Positions 52,006-61,144 are shown, counted from the stretch's first letter. The stretch: 64,000 bases of DNA from Amycolatopsis sp. CA-126428 (GCF_002904335.1 NZ_PPHF01000187.1:124001-188000), one strand, 5' to 3'. Program-made: numbers and translations. Notes: generated by a model not told the origin, from the sequence alone.

Positions 52006-53463
52006 ATGGGCAACCGCACGGAGACCGGGGTCGTCATCGTCGGGACCGGGTTCTCCGGTCTCGGCATGGCGATCCAGCTGCTCGAAGAGGGCCGGGAGGA
52101 CTTCGTCATCCTCGAGAAGGCCCACGACGTCGGCGGCACCTGGCGCGACAACAGCTACCCGGGCTGCGCCTGCGACATCCCGTCGCACATGTACTCGTTC
52201 TCCTTCGAGCAGAACCCGGGCTGGTCGCGGGCCTACTCGCCGCAGCCGGAGATCTGGCGCTACCTGCGCGAGGTCGCCGACAAGCACGACCTGCGCCGGT
52301 TCGTCCGGTTCGGCCAGGAGATGACCGGCGCCCGCTGGGACGCCGAGGAGAACCGGTGGCACGTCGCCACGAGGGGCGGCGACGAGTTCACCGGTACCGC
52401 GCTGGTCGCCGGGGTCGGCGCGCTCCACCTGCCGATGATCCCGGAGCTGCCCGGGATCGAGAAGTTCGCGGGTCCGGCCTACCACTCCGCGCGGTGGCGG
52501 CACGACGTCGACCTCGCGGGAAAGAAGGTCGCGGTGATCGGCACCGGCGCCAGCGCGGTCCAGTTCGTGCCGAGGATCGCGCCCGAGGTGGCGGAGCTGA
52601 CGCTGTTCCAGCGGACGCCGCCGTGGATCATGCCGAAGGCCGACCACGAGATGTCCGGCCGCACGCGGGCGCTGTTCAAAGCGTTCCCGCCGGCCCAGCG
52701 CGCCTACCGCACCCTGCTCTACTGGCTGCTCGAAGCGCGGGCGATCGGCTTCAACGGCCAGTCGTGGGTGATGAAGCTCGGGCAGCGGATCGCCAAGCGC
52801 ACCATCGACCGCGCGATCGAGGACCCGCAGCTGCGGCGCAAGGTGACCCCGGACTACACGATGGGCTGCAAGCGCGTGCTCGTCTCCAACGACTACTACC
52901 CGGCACTGGCGCGCGCCAACGTCGACGTCGTCACCGAGGGCGTGCGGGAGGTCCGCGAGCACAGCATCGTCGACGCCGCGGGCGTCGAGCACGAAGCCGA
53001 CGTCCTCATCTACGGCACCGGCTTCCACGTCACCGACGCCTTCGACGACCTGGAGATCGTCGGCCGCGACGGGCGCAACCTCGGCAAGGAGTGGGCGACC
53101 GAGGGGATGCGGACGCACCTCGGGATCACCGTCGCGGGGTTCCCGAACCTGTTCTTCCTGCTCGGCCCCAACACCGGCCTCGGGCACAACTCCGTCGTGT
53201 TCATGATCGAGGCGCAGATCTCCTACATCGCCGAGGCGCTGCGGCTGGCCGCCGGCCGGGCGATCGAGCCGAAGCCCGAAGTCCAGGAGCGGTTCAACAC
53301 GCGGATCCAGCGCAAGCTCGCGAAGGGCATCTGGACCCGCGGCGGCTGCAAGAGCTGGTACCTGGACGCGAAGGGCGTCAACCGGACGATCTGGCCCGGC
53401 TTCACCTGGCGCTACTGGCTGGACACCCGGAAGGTGCGGCGCGAGGACTTCCAGGTCGGCTGA
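52006..53463 (+). CDS. Flavin-containing monooxygenase, Baeyer-Villiger-like
   Basis: A 485-residue NADPH/FAD monooxygenase. FAD motif GTGFSGLG near the N-terminus, NADP motif GTGASA, and the Baeyer-Villiger fingerprint FAGPAYHSARW (Pro/Asp after Trp replaced by Arg). It inserts oxygen into ketones or oxidises heteroatoms; substrate unknown. Related to EthA/MymA-type enzymes. Start ATG at 52006 with GGAGG nearby. Followed immediately by a 46-bp perfect palindrome. Confidence 0.9.
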   Translation: MGNRTETGVVIVGTGFSGLGMAIQLLEEGREDFVILEKAHDVGGTWRDNSYPGCACDIPSHMYSFSFEQNPGWSRAYSPQPEIWRYLREVADKHDLRRFVRFGQEMTGARWDAEENRWHVATRGGDEFTGTALVAGVGALHLPMIPELPGIEKFAGPAYHSARWRHDVDLAGKKVAVIGTGASAVQFVPRIAPEVAELTLFQRTPPWIMPKADHEMSGRTRALFKAFPPAQRAYRTLLYWLLEARAIGFNGQSWVMKLGQRIAKRTIDRAIEDPQLRRKVTPDYTMGCKRVLVSNDYYPALARANVDVVTEGVREVREHSIVDAAGVEHEADVLIYGTGFHVTDAFDDLEIVGRDGRNLGKEWATEGMRTHLGITVAGFPNLFFLLGPNTGLGHNSVVFMIEAQISYIAEALRLAAGRAIEPKPEVQERFNTRIQRKLAKGIWTRGGCKSWYLDAKGVNRTIWPGFTWRYWLDTRKVRREDFQVG

Positions 53464-53465
53464 GG

Positions 53466-53511
53466 GTCGTGAGTGTTTAGGCGGGTTCTAACCCGCCTAA
53501 ACACTCACGAC
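53466..53511. terminator. 46-bp perfect palindrome, bidirectional terminator
   Basis: Two 22-nt arms with a 2-nt centre. It starts with GTCGTGAGTG, then TTTAGG, then CGGGTT, followed by exact complements. It begins 2 bp after the monooxygenase stop and ends 10 bp before the convergent XRE stop. A second copy with a changed stem occurs at 63601-63646. Confidence 0.88.
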
Positions 53512-53521
53512 CGCCGGGGGA

Positions 53522-53992
53522 TCAGCGGGAGGTGTAGCGGCGGAGGTGGGCGATCAGGTCGACGGTCGGCATCCGGCACAGCTCGGCCATCCGCTCGAGG
53601 GCGGGCAGGTCGAGGGCGATCTCGCCGCCGCCCTGCTCGCCGGCCTGCCGCAGGCGGTCCTCGGCCCACCGGCGCAGCGGCGACAGGTCGGGAGGGGCGT
53701 CGGCGACGACCTTGCGCAGGTCGACGCGGACCCGCCCGGGCTCGTCCAGGAACACCCGGCGGTGCACCTTGGCCAGCAGGTCCTGGGGCAGTTCGTCCAT
53801 CGCGACGCACAGCTCGACCAGGCGCACGACGGAGCACTGTCTGGTGCCCAGCTCGTAGGTGGCCAGCGTCTGCAGCGAGATCTCGCTCTGCAAGTGCTGG
53901 TTCAGCTCCTTGCGCGTCCACCCTCGGCTGCGCCGGAGCTTGCGGAGCTCGTCTCCGAGGATCCGCTGGTACTCCTCAGCGTCGATCAGCAC
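53522..53992 (-). CDS. XRE-type helix-turn-helix regulator
   Basis: A 156-residue regulator with an N-terminal XRE HTH (LRKLRRSRGWTRKELNQHL, then SLQTLATYELG) and a helical C-half ending near LIAHLRRYTSR. GTG at 53992 has AGGGGAC 8 nt upstream; a GTG at 54031 extends it by 13 residues. It resembles a small actinobacterial XRE group of unknown target. Converges on the monooxygenase. Confidence 0.82.
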   Translation of the reverse strand: MLIDAEEYQRILGDELRKLRRSRGWTRKELNQHLQSEISLQTLATYELGTRQCSVVRLVELCVAMDELPQDLLAKVHRRVFLDEPGRVRVDLRKVVADAPPDLSPLRRWAEDRLRQAGEQGGGEIALDLPALERMAELCRMPTVDLIAHLRRYTSR

Positions 53993-54172
53993 ATCAATGT
54001 CCCCTGCCGTGCGCTCCCGCGGCACCCGCACGGGCGTGATAATTCCCGTGCAGGTGCACCCTCACGTGTATGTAAGTGCGCTGGCGCCCGGCCCTTACGC
54101 GATTTCGGGCATGTCTTTGATACCGATTGCGCGAGTTAGGCCGAATGGGTTAACGACGGCTCGCTCACCGGC

Positions 54173-55846
54173 TCAGTTCACGCAGGGAACGCCCTCGGCG
54201 GTGATCGGCTTTTCCTCGTCGGCCCCGGCCGGCGGGGGTGCGGCGGCCTGCGACGTCGCTCCCGGCGCACCGGCGCCCGAGCCCGCGTCGGAGGTCGTGC
54301 CCTGGTAGTCGGCGCCGAGGAACACCGTCACGTGGCCCGCGGCCACGCTCTTGTCCTCCTGGATCGTCGGCGAGCCGCCCAGGGCGGACGCGACGGCCTG
54401 GCCCTTGTCCTTGCCGCCCTTCGGCACCCAGATCACCGTGGTCTTGCGCGAGGTCGCGTTGGACGTTTCGCCGGAGGTGAAGCCCTTGCCTTCGAGGGTC
54501 TTGGCGACGCCCGCCGCGAGGCCGGTGCGCCCGGAAGCGTTCCGGACGTCGACCGTGGTCGCCTTGTTGGCGGGGTCGGCCTGCTGGGCGGGCGGAGCTG
54601 ACTCGCCCGGCTGCGGCCCGGCGAGCCCCTGCACGAACTGCTTCACCGCGGTGGGGTCGACCTGGATGGCCGAGCCGTCTTCGGGGGTCTTGTAGTCGAT
54701 GTTCTTCACCGGGATGGTGCGGAACTCGAGCTGGCCGCCGGTCAGGCCCTTCATCTGCTGGGCGAACCCGAAGATGTCCCAGTGCTGGCTGAGCACGACC
54801 GACTTCTTGATCGCGTCGATCAGGTCGTTGAGCTTGCCGGGGTTGGTCAGCGTGCCGGCCGAGAGCACCTTGCGGGCCATGCCGGCCATGAACACCTGCT
54901 GGCGCACGACGCGGTCGAGGTCGCCGTTCGGCAGGCCGTGGCGCTGCCGGACGAACTCGAGGGCTTCGACGCCGGAGATCGTGTGCTGGCCCTTGGTGAA
55001 GTTCGCGCCGGAGTACTCGTCCTTGACGTTGTTGTTCAGGCAGACGTCGACGCCGCCGACGGCCTTGGTGATCTCGCTGAAGCCGAGGAGGTTCACCGCG
55101 GCGTAGTTGTCGATGGTCGACCCGGTGAGGTTCTGGACGGTCTCGATCAGCTCGCGAGCCCCGGCCTGGTTGGCCTGGACGTCGAGCTCCTTCGGGTCGG
55201 TGACGCCCTTCTTCTGCAGGTCCTTGCGGGCCGTCAGCATCGCCCGCGCGTACGCCGAGTTGATCTTGTGCTTGCCGTAGCCGCCGGGGATGTCGACGTA
55301 GGTGTCTCGCGGCAGCGAGATCGCGACGGCCTTGCTGCCGTCGTTGGGGATGTGCACGAAGATCAGCGAGTCGGTGTTGAGCTCGCCGTCGGCGTCGCCG
55401 GCGCGCAGCTCGTCGAGCACCTCGCGCGGCAGCGGGTTGCCCTGGGCGTCGGTGCGGCTGTCGAGGCCGACCAGCAGGATGTCGCGGGCGCCGTCGGCGG
55501 GCTTCTCGCCACCGCCGCCGTCGCTGATCACGTTCGTGTAGTTGAGCCCGTTGACCAGGCCCTGCATGGCCGCCCAGGCGTACCCGGTCAGGCCCATCAC
55601 CAGCAGCGAGACGACGGTCAGCGCGATCTTCGCGCCGCGGAAGGAGTTGCGGCCGGCGCGCGCGGCCGGGCGCGGCTGCGGACGGCGGGACGCCGGCGGC
55701 GCCGCACGGCGGGCATCCGCCGGCTCGCGACGCGGTGCCGGGCGGCGCGCCGGGTTGGCGCGCCGTGCGTCGTCGCGGCCTGGCTCGTCCTGCCAGGGCC
55801 GGGCGGGGCGACGGCCGCCTTGCCCGTTCCGAGGCGGGTGGTCCAC
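54173..55846 (-). CDS. LCP family cell-wall polymer ligase
   Basis: A 557-residue LytR-CpsA-Psr protein. A long Arg/Pro-rich cytoplasmic tail (1-65), one TM (about 72-92), LCP domain with LLVGLDSRTD, SLPRDTYVDIPG, GGVDVCLNN and FVRQRHGL, and a LytR_C domain near the C-terminus. In actinobacteria LCP proteins attach arabinogalactan or teichoic-type polymers to peptidoglycan from polyprenyl carriers. Acts at the outer face of the membrane. Confidence 0.93.
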   Translation of the reverse strand: MDHPPRNGQGGRRPARPWQDEPGRDDARRANPARRPAPRREPADARRAAPPASRRPQPRPAARAGRNSFRGAKIALTVVSLLVMGLTGYAWAAMQGLVNGLNYTNVISDGGGGEKPADGARDILLVGLDSRTDAQGNPLPREVLDELRAGDADGELNTDSLIFVHIPNDGSKAVAISLPRDTYVDIPGGYGKHKINSAYARAMLTARKDLQKKGVTDPKELDVQANQAGARELIETVQNLTGSTIDNYAAVNLLGFSEITKAVGGVDVCLNNNVKDEYSGANFTKGQHTISGVEALEFVRQRHGLPNGDLDRVVRQQVFMAGMARKVLSAGTLTNPGKLNDLIDAIKKSVVLSQHWDIFGFAQQMKGLTGGQLEFRTIPVKNIDYKTPEDGSAIQVDPTAVKQFVQGLAGPQPGESAPPAQQADPANKATTVDVRNASGRTGLAAGVAKTLEGKGFTSGETSNATSRKTTVIWVPKGGKDKGQAVASALGGSPTIQEDKSVAAGHVTVFLGADYQGTTSDAGSGAGAPGATSQAAAPPPAGADEEKPITAEGVPCVN

Positions 55847-55990
55847 GCGGGCGACTCCTCACTCCATCGATCGGGTGGTGCTGAGGGATGGACGCATGGT
55901 GCCTCCCCCGGGTTGCCGTAGCGTTACACATCCCCCTGCGAATGTGCTCCGCGCCACCCAGTTTCCCGCACGTTCGATGGTTTCGCCTGG

Positions 55991-58144
55991 TCAGGACGCC
56001 ACGTTCGCCGGCGGTCGAACCGGGATGAGCGTCCCCGCGGCGGCCAGCAGGGCGAATGCGGCCGTCACCGCGTGGAGGGTGACGCCGAGGAAGCCGGGCG
56101 TGCTGCCGTCGGCGGCGAACAGCAGCGACGGCGCGCAGGCGAGCGCGGTGGCCAGCCACGTGCCGGTCGCCGCGCCGGCCCCGATCCGGATCGTGTGCAG
56201 CAGGAAGACCCCGAGCAGCAGGTGCACCAGGCTCTGGATCGGGTCGAGCCGCAGGCCGAGCAGGTCGGCGTCGGCGGCGACCCCGCCGAAGCGGGTCAGC
56301 GCGAAGCCGAACACGCCCAGCGTCGCGTAGCCGGTCCCGAGCCCGGCCGCGGCCCGGGTGAGCACCGCCGTCCGGCGGCCGGGGTGGTCGGCCGCGCGCG
56401 GCTCCCGGACGCCGTGGGTGTGCCGTTCGAACCACCAGAAGACCAGCGTGGCGGGCACCGCGAGCAGCCCGACCGCGACCAGCGTGCGCGGGCGGATCAG
56501 CCAGCTGACCCCGTCGGCGATCCGGCCGGGCAGGTACACGACGGCGACCAGCAGCAGCATCGCGGCGAGGAACGCCAGGTAGAGGCTCATCGGCGCGCGC
56601 AGGACGAACCGGCACGCGCGGGCGACGCCCGGCCGGTCGCCGAGCCTGGCGAGCGGGCGGGCCAGCAGCCCGAGCACGCCCAGCTGGACGAGGCCGAGCA
56701 GCAGCACGCCCCACGGCGGGGCGGAGAACGCGGCGGGCGCGCCCGGGCTGCCGAGCAGGACGGGTGGCCCGTCCCGCAGGACGCTCATCCCGGCGAGACC
56801 CGCGACCCCGGCCGCGGCGGCCGCGACGAGCAGCCGGCGCGCCGGGCGAACGCCGTCGGCGTGCGCGAACGCGAGCTGCTGGGCGAGCAGGGCGATGGCG
56901 AACGTCGCCACGTACCGCGGCAGCGGCGAACCGGACCAGCTCGCGGCCAGCTCGCCGCCGGCGATCAGGGCGAGCAGCCCCGCGGCCGCGGGCACCGGCG
57001 CCCGGCGGTGCAGGGCCAGCAGCGGGGGTGCGCACACGATCGTCAGCAGGTAGACGCCGAGCAGCCAGAGCGGGTGCAGCGCGATCCGCATCACCGTCGC
57101 CGTCGTCCCCGCCGGGCTGCCGAGCAGTTCGAGCGCGAGCGGCGTCAGCAGCGCGACGACCGCGAAGATCAACGCCGGGCGCAGCAGCGGGCTCGCGCGT
57201 TCGGCCAGGTAGTGGCGGTAGCCGCCGCCGGCTTGCTGCTCGGCGCGCCAGCCGGCCGCGTTGGCGTGGCCGCCGGCGAAGTAGATCAGCGGGGCGAGCT
57301 GGGCGAGCCAGGTGAGCGGCCACAGCGCCGTCTCGGCCCCCCCGGCCCAGTGCGCGAGCGCGGTCACGGACTCGCCGAGCAGCAGGACGACGACCCCGCC
57401 GGCGCCGAGCAGGGCCCACCGGCTGATCTCCGCGGGTGCGGCCGCGGGCACGGGCGCCCGCGGCACGCGGCGCGCCCGCAGCCAGCCGCGCAGCCGGAAG
57501 ACCAGCAGGCAGGCGATCACCAGCACCCCGGCGACCATCGGGCCGATCGGGTCGCCGACCGGCGGGCCCCAGCGCTGGTGCCACGAGTTGACGACCAGCC
57601 CGGCCGAGTAGAAGGAGGCGACGACCCGGCAGGTGAGCGCCGAGTTCATCGGGTTGAGGTCGCAGGCGTGGTGCATGTCGTAGGCCAGGCGGTCGTCCAG
57701 GGCCTCGCGGACCTCGGGGCCGAGCGGGTGGCCCTTGCGGTCGGCGTACCGGAGCAGGTCGTAGCCGAGGTCGTGGGCCTTGCACGGCACGGCGTAATCC
57801 CACTTCGTGTTGTCGTCACCCCACGGCGTCGAGCAGCCGCCGTCGACGTGCACGGCGCGGACCGTGCCGTCGCGGGCCGGCAGCGCGCCCGGGGTGACGC
57901 CGCTGAGCGCGGTGAAGTCCTTCGGCAGCCGGGCGAGCGCGTCGGGGTGCGGACCGGGGTGGACCAGCGCCTCGACGGCGTTCTGCGCGGCCAGCACGTC
58001 ACCGGTCGGCGGGCCCTGGTCCGGCGGGGCCGGCGGGCGCGAGGCGATCAGCCCGAACGCGAAGACGACCAGCAGGACCAGCAGCAGCCACCCGGACGTC
58101 GACCAGGGTCGGCGGGTGCGTGGCGAATCGGTCGGTGCCGGCAT
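55991..58144 (-). CDS. Fusion: phospholipase A2 domain - acyltransferase 3-like membrane domain - DUF4383-like C-terminus
   Basis: A 717-residue protein. After an N-terminal TM (about 18-35), residues about 90-190 look like bacterial phospholipase A2: GCSTPWGDDNTKWDY, catalytic His-Asp in CKAHDLGYDLL, and further Cys residues. A roughly ten-TM part follows (about 200-560) resembling acyltransferase 3 family members (YFAGGHANAAGWR and LHPLWLLGVYLL). The end (about 600-710) resembles DUF4383, with GTGYATLGVFGF. It may hydrolyse or transfer phospholipid acyl chains at the outer face; the combined role is inference. Its 3' end faces the LCP gene start. Confidence 0.8.
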   Translation of the reverse strand: MPAPTDSPRTRRPWSTSGWLLLVLLVVFAFGLIASRPPAPPDQGPPTGDVLAAQNAVEALVHPGPHPDALARLPKDFTALSGVTPGALPARDGTVRAVHVDGGCSTPWGDDNTKWDYAVPCKAHDLGYDLLRYADRKGHPLGPEVREALDDRLAYDMHHACDLNPMNSALTCRVVASFYSAGLVVNSWHQRWGPPVGDPIGPMVAGVLVIACLLVFRLRGWLRARRVPRAPVPAAAPAEISRWALLGAGGVVVLLLGESVTALAHWAGGAETALWPLTWLAQLAPLIYFAGGHANAAGWRAEQQAGGGYRHYLAERASPLLRPALIFAVVALLTPLALELLGSPAGTTATVMRIALHPLWLLGVYLLTIVCAPPLLALHRRAPVPAAAGLLALIAGGELAASWSGSPLPRYVATFAIALLAQQLAFAHADGVRPARRLLVAAAAAGVAGLAGMSVLRDGPPVLLGSPGAPAAFSAPPWGVLLLGLVQLGVLGLLARPLARLGDRPGVARACRFVLRAPMSLYLAFLAAMLLLVAVVYLPGRIADGVSWLIRPRTLVAVGLLAVPATLVFWWFERHTHGVREPRAADHPGRRTAVLTRAAAGLGTGYATLGVFGFALTRFGGVAADADLLGLRLDPIQSLVHLLLGVFLLHTIRIGAGAATGTWLATALACAPSLLFAADGSTPGFLGVTLHAVTAAFALLAAAGTLIPVRPPANVAS

Positions 58145-58309
58145 GGGTTCAAGGGTGCCAGCCCCGCTCGGCGGCCGACATGGGGATAACCGCCGGGTTG
58201 CCCCGGGGGTTTGCCGCAGGCTGCCCGGACGGCTGCCCGTTCTTCCCTACCGCGGCGCGGACGTCCTGGTGAGACTGGGGAGAGGGGGCGCGGCGACCAG
58301 GAGGCAGCA

Positions 58310-59440
58310 GTGCGCTCGACCGAGCTCGCCGTGCCCGCGGAGAACACCGTGCGCGCACTGCGCCGGCTCGCCCCCGGCGCCCGGCTGCGCGAACCGCGCA
58401 CGCCGGAGCTGCGGGTGCTGGCCGGTGCGCTGCGCGACTGCGCGCCGCCGGAGCTGGCCCGCGCCCACCCCGGGCCGGTCGCCCGGGCGGTGCTGGCCGC
58501 GCAGCTGCGGGCGCTGGACCGGGCGATGACCGGCTTCTTCGCGGCCGACGAAGGTGGCCGGGAGGCGGCTCGCCTGGTGCGGGCGGCCTTTTTCGGCAAG
58601 GTCCGGCAGGCACGGCCGCTGCTCGACCGGCTGCGCACCGAGCCGGGCTTGCGGACGGCGGCACTGGCCTGGGCGGACGTGCTCGGCCACCGGATCCTGG
58701 CGGGAGAGCTGCGCGGGGTCCGGGAGCGTCCCGGGGAAGAGGACGGCCGGCTGGCGGCGGAGCTGGCGGTGGCGGCGCTGTTGCCGCGCGCCGAGACCGG
58801 CGCGGGCGGGCGTGAGGTGCTCCTGCCGCCGGACGGTGCTGCGGGTGGGCCGGTGGGCGGTGGTTCGGCGCCGGGCTCCGGGCCGGTGGGCGTGCCGCCC
58901 GGCGGTGGTGCGGGGGATGCGACCGGGCCGCGGCCGGTGGGCGATGGTTCGCTGCGGGGCTCCCGGCCGGTGGGCGAGCCGCGAGACGGTGCGGGTGATG
59001 CGGCCGGCCCGCCGGGAGGCACGCCCGATCCGGGTGACCGTGGCTCCCCGCCTCCTGCCGCCGCGGCCGGCGGCAGCGTCTTCCTCGACGTCCGCTCGGT
59101 CCGCGTCACCGACCGCGGTTTCCGGGTCGACGTCCACGCCGATCCCCCCGTCGAGCTGCTGCGCGACGGCGACGGCCTCACCCTCCGCGCCCTGTGGTGG
59201 AACGGCCTGGACCGGGTCGCCGACGACCTCGGCCACGAGTACCTCCTGCTGGCCAGGGACCACGCCGGCACCGGGACGGTCCGGCACTGGTGCCACCCCC
59301 GTCCCGCGCCCGGCGCGGGCGCCCTGCGGCTCGAGTCCGCCGGCTACCGCGGTGAGCTGGTGCGGCTGGCCCCGGCCTCGGCCGGGACCTGCGCCGAGGT
59401 GCTCGTCAAGCTCGAGCTCACCGTCCGGCTGGGGGCGTGA
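58310..59440 (+). CDS. Hypothetical protein with Gly/Pro-rich duplicated linker
   Basis: A 376-residue protein. The N-half (1-165) is helical and rich in Ala, Leu and Arg; a disordered linker (about 180-250) is rich in Gly, Pro and Asp; the C-terminal ~115 residues are strand-rich (VFLDVRSVRVTDRGFRV, and WNGLDRVADDLGHEYLLL). I do not recognise either domain. GTG at 58310 has GGAGG 5 nt upstream. It converges on the diguanylate cyclase gene with a 23-bp overlap. Confidence 0.75.
   Translation: MRSTELAVPAENTVRALRRLAPGARLREPRTPELRVLAGALRDCAPPELARAHPGPVARAVLAAQLRALDRAMTGFFAADEGGREAARLVRAAFFGKVRQARPLLDRLRTEPGLRTAALAWADVLGHRILAGELRGVRERPGEEDGRLAAELAVAALLPRAETGAGGREVLLPPDGAAGGPVGGGSAPGSGPVGVPPGGGAGDATGPRPVGDGSLRGSRPVGEPRDGAGDAAGPPGGTPDPGDRGSPPPAAAAGGSVFLDVRSVRVTDRGFRVDVHADPPVELLRDGDGLTLRALWWNGLDRVADDLGHEYLLLARDHAGTGTVRHWCHPRPAPGAGALRLESAGYRGELVRLAPASAGTCAEVLVKLELTVRLGA
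58850..59017 (+). repeat. 84-bp imperfect tandem duplication in linker
   Basis: A segment beginning CCGGTGGGCG at 58850 is repeated with the same start at 58934, period 84 bp (28 codons). Both copies carry a Gly/Pro/Asp-rich PVG...GAGDA pattern. It keeps the frame and lengthens the disordered linker. Confidence 0.75.
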
Positions 59441-60860
59441 CCGTGTCCGGGGCGAAGCAGACCTGGTCGCGGCCGTTCTCCTTCGCCAGGTAGACCGCCG
59501 CGTCGGCGGACTGGAGGAGACGCTCGAGGGTGTCCCCGTGGCGGGGGTGGCGGGCCACGCCGATCGACGTCGTGCGGTCGGCGATGGTCGCCGGGTCGCC
59601 GCGCTTGTCCGTCGTCACCATGTGCAGCTTGGCGATCGCGATGCGGATGCGCTCGGCGGCGTCCCACGTCGCCTCTTCGCCGATGTCCGGCAGCAGAACG
59701 AGGAATTCCTCGCCGCCGAAACGGCCGACCAAGTCGCTCGGCCTGGTCACGTCGTCGAGCGTTTGCGCAACGGTGCGCAGCACGTCGTCGCCCGCCGGAT
59801 GTCCATAGGTGTCGTTAATCCACTTGAAGTGGTCCAGATCGACCATCAGCAACGCCAGTTGATCACCCGATCGAGCGGTCCGTTCAAGAGCCCGTTCCGC
59901 CGCCTCTGACCAGCCACGCATGTTGAGAATGCCCGTTTTCGGGTCCGTCCGGACGTCGTTCTGGAGCTGATCGAGTTCCGCGAGGCGATTGAAGACCACG
60001 GTGACCACGGCCATCACTGCCACCATCGGCGGGACGGCGGCGAGCAGGATCGCGGTCACCGCGCCGAGGCCGATGGTGATCGCTTCGAGCATGTTGTCGG
60101 CCGGGCTGCCCAGCACGTTACGAACCGTGCGCCCGGCGGGGGATCCGAGCAGCAGGACCCCGCCCACGTACGCGATCTGGATCGCTTCGTAGATGGCTCC
60201 GGTGACGACGATGGTGCCGGACTCGCGGAGGAAGTCACCCCACCCCGGCCGCCCGAGCAGGTGCGGCCCGAGCGCCGTGTAGGTGAGGTGGGCGAGTGCG
60301 CCGGCGAGGCCGTGCGTGATGGACGAAAATATGAAGTTGTGGGCCGGCCGCCGCGCGATGAACCAGTGCTGCAACCGGATGACGGCAATGACGAAAAGGA
60401 TGAGCGGTACCGGCAGTATCATCGCGGCGGAAAACGTCCACACGGCGGTGAGGTCGATCAGCACCGTTTTGGTCCGGTCGCGTCGCCGTTCTTCCTGGCG
60501 CTGGGTCAGTTGAATGTGGACGGTGGCACCCGCGGCCAGAATCGCGAAATTGATCCAGTCGTTTCCGGACGGAATCGGCGAACGTGCGAACGACACGGCG
60601 AGAACGGCCACCGCGACGGCCTCGGCCGCCAGCATGAAGGCGACCTGCACCGGACGGCGGCGCCAGAGCGCCCAGTTGCCCGGCCAGTACGCGTGGCGGA
60701 CCCGGGCGGTCGCCGGTGCGCCACTGGTCGTGGTCGCGGGCGTACCTGTGGTCACGTCCGGTTCCGCGGCGCCGTGGTCTCGGGACGCGGCCGCCCGTGC
60801 CGCCTGGTCGCCGCCCGGTTCGCCCGGCGCGGCGGGGTCCCCGTCCGGTCCTGGATGCAA
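59418..60860 (-). CDS. Membrane diguanylate cyclase (GGDEF)
   Basis: A 480-residue protein. A Pro/Ala-rich cytoplasmic N-terminus, about 7-8 TM segments (70-290), then a GGDEF domain (about 310-470) with signature GGEEF and inhibitory RPSD exactly five residues before it. It makes cyclic di-GMP from GTP with product inhibition. The start is TTG at 60860, preceded by AAAGGAGGTGA with 7-nt spacing. The sensory TM region is not a known MHYT or PAS type by eye. Confidence 0.92.
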   Translation of the reverse strand: MHPGPDGDPAAPGEPGGDQAARAAASRDHGAAEPDVTTGTPATTTSGAPATARVRHAYWPGNWALWRRRPVQVAFMLAAEAVAVAVLAVSFARSPIPSGNDWINFAILAAGATVHIQLTQRQEERRRDRTKTVLIDLTAVWTFSAAMILPVPLILFVIAVIRLQHWFIARRPAHNFIFSSITHGLAGALAHLTYTALGPHLLGRPGWGDFLRESGTIVVTGAIYEAIQIAYVGGVLLLGSPAGRTVRNVLGSPADNMLEAITIGLGAVTAILLAAVPPMVAVMAVVTVVFNRLAELDQLQNDVRTDPKTGILNMRGWSEAAERALERTARSGDQLALLMVDLDHFKWINDTYGHPAGDDVLRTVAQTLDDVTRPSDLVGRFGGEEFLVLLPDIGEEATWDAAERIRIAIAKLHMVTTDKRGDPATIADRTTSIGVARHPRHGDTLERLLQSADAAVYLAKENGRDQVCFAPDTVTPPAGR

Positions 60861-61144
60861 TTGGTCACCTCCTTTCCAGCCTAGTCCCGGCCTTGAGTAA
60901 TCTCATCGGTACCTGGCAGAGTGTTCACGCATTCCGTAACCGGGTACCATCCCACAGCAACGGATCGGCCAAGGCCCCGGAGTAACTGCCGGGAACGCGG
61001 CGCAAACGGTTCTGCGAGACTCTCCCCGCATGGAGGTGGCCCCCATGAGCAACCGCGACTTCTGAACCACCCTCGAATTGTCACCCGTGGCGTCCGCGAA
61101 TGCCATTCATGATCTTGGCCGTACCCGGAGGTGGCACCTGGCGC
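60861..61144. other. Noncoding stretch between MFS and diguanylate cyclase genes
   Basis: 284 bp with no supported gene. The minus strand should hold the promoter and leader of the cyclase. A six-codon frame (61045-61065, plus strand) has a well-placed GGAGG but points into the convergent MFS 3' end. I looked for a GEMM (cyclic di-GMP) riboswitch pattern and did not find it. Confidence 0.5.

Noticed and set aside
61045..61065. Six-codon leader peptide frame with good GGAGG spacing
   Set aside because: Too short to support, and no plus-strand gene follows it.
60861..61144. Cyclic di-GMP (GEMM) riboswitch before the diguanylate cyclase
   Set aside because: I could not find the conserved GGGCAAA/GGGACGCAAAGCC-type segments on either strand.
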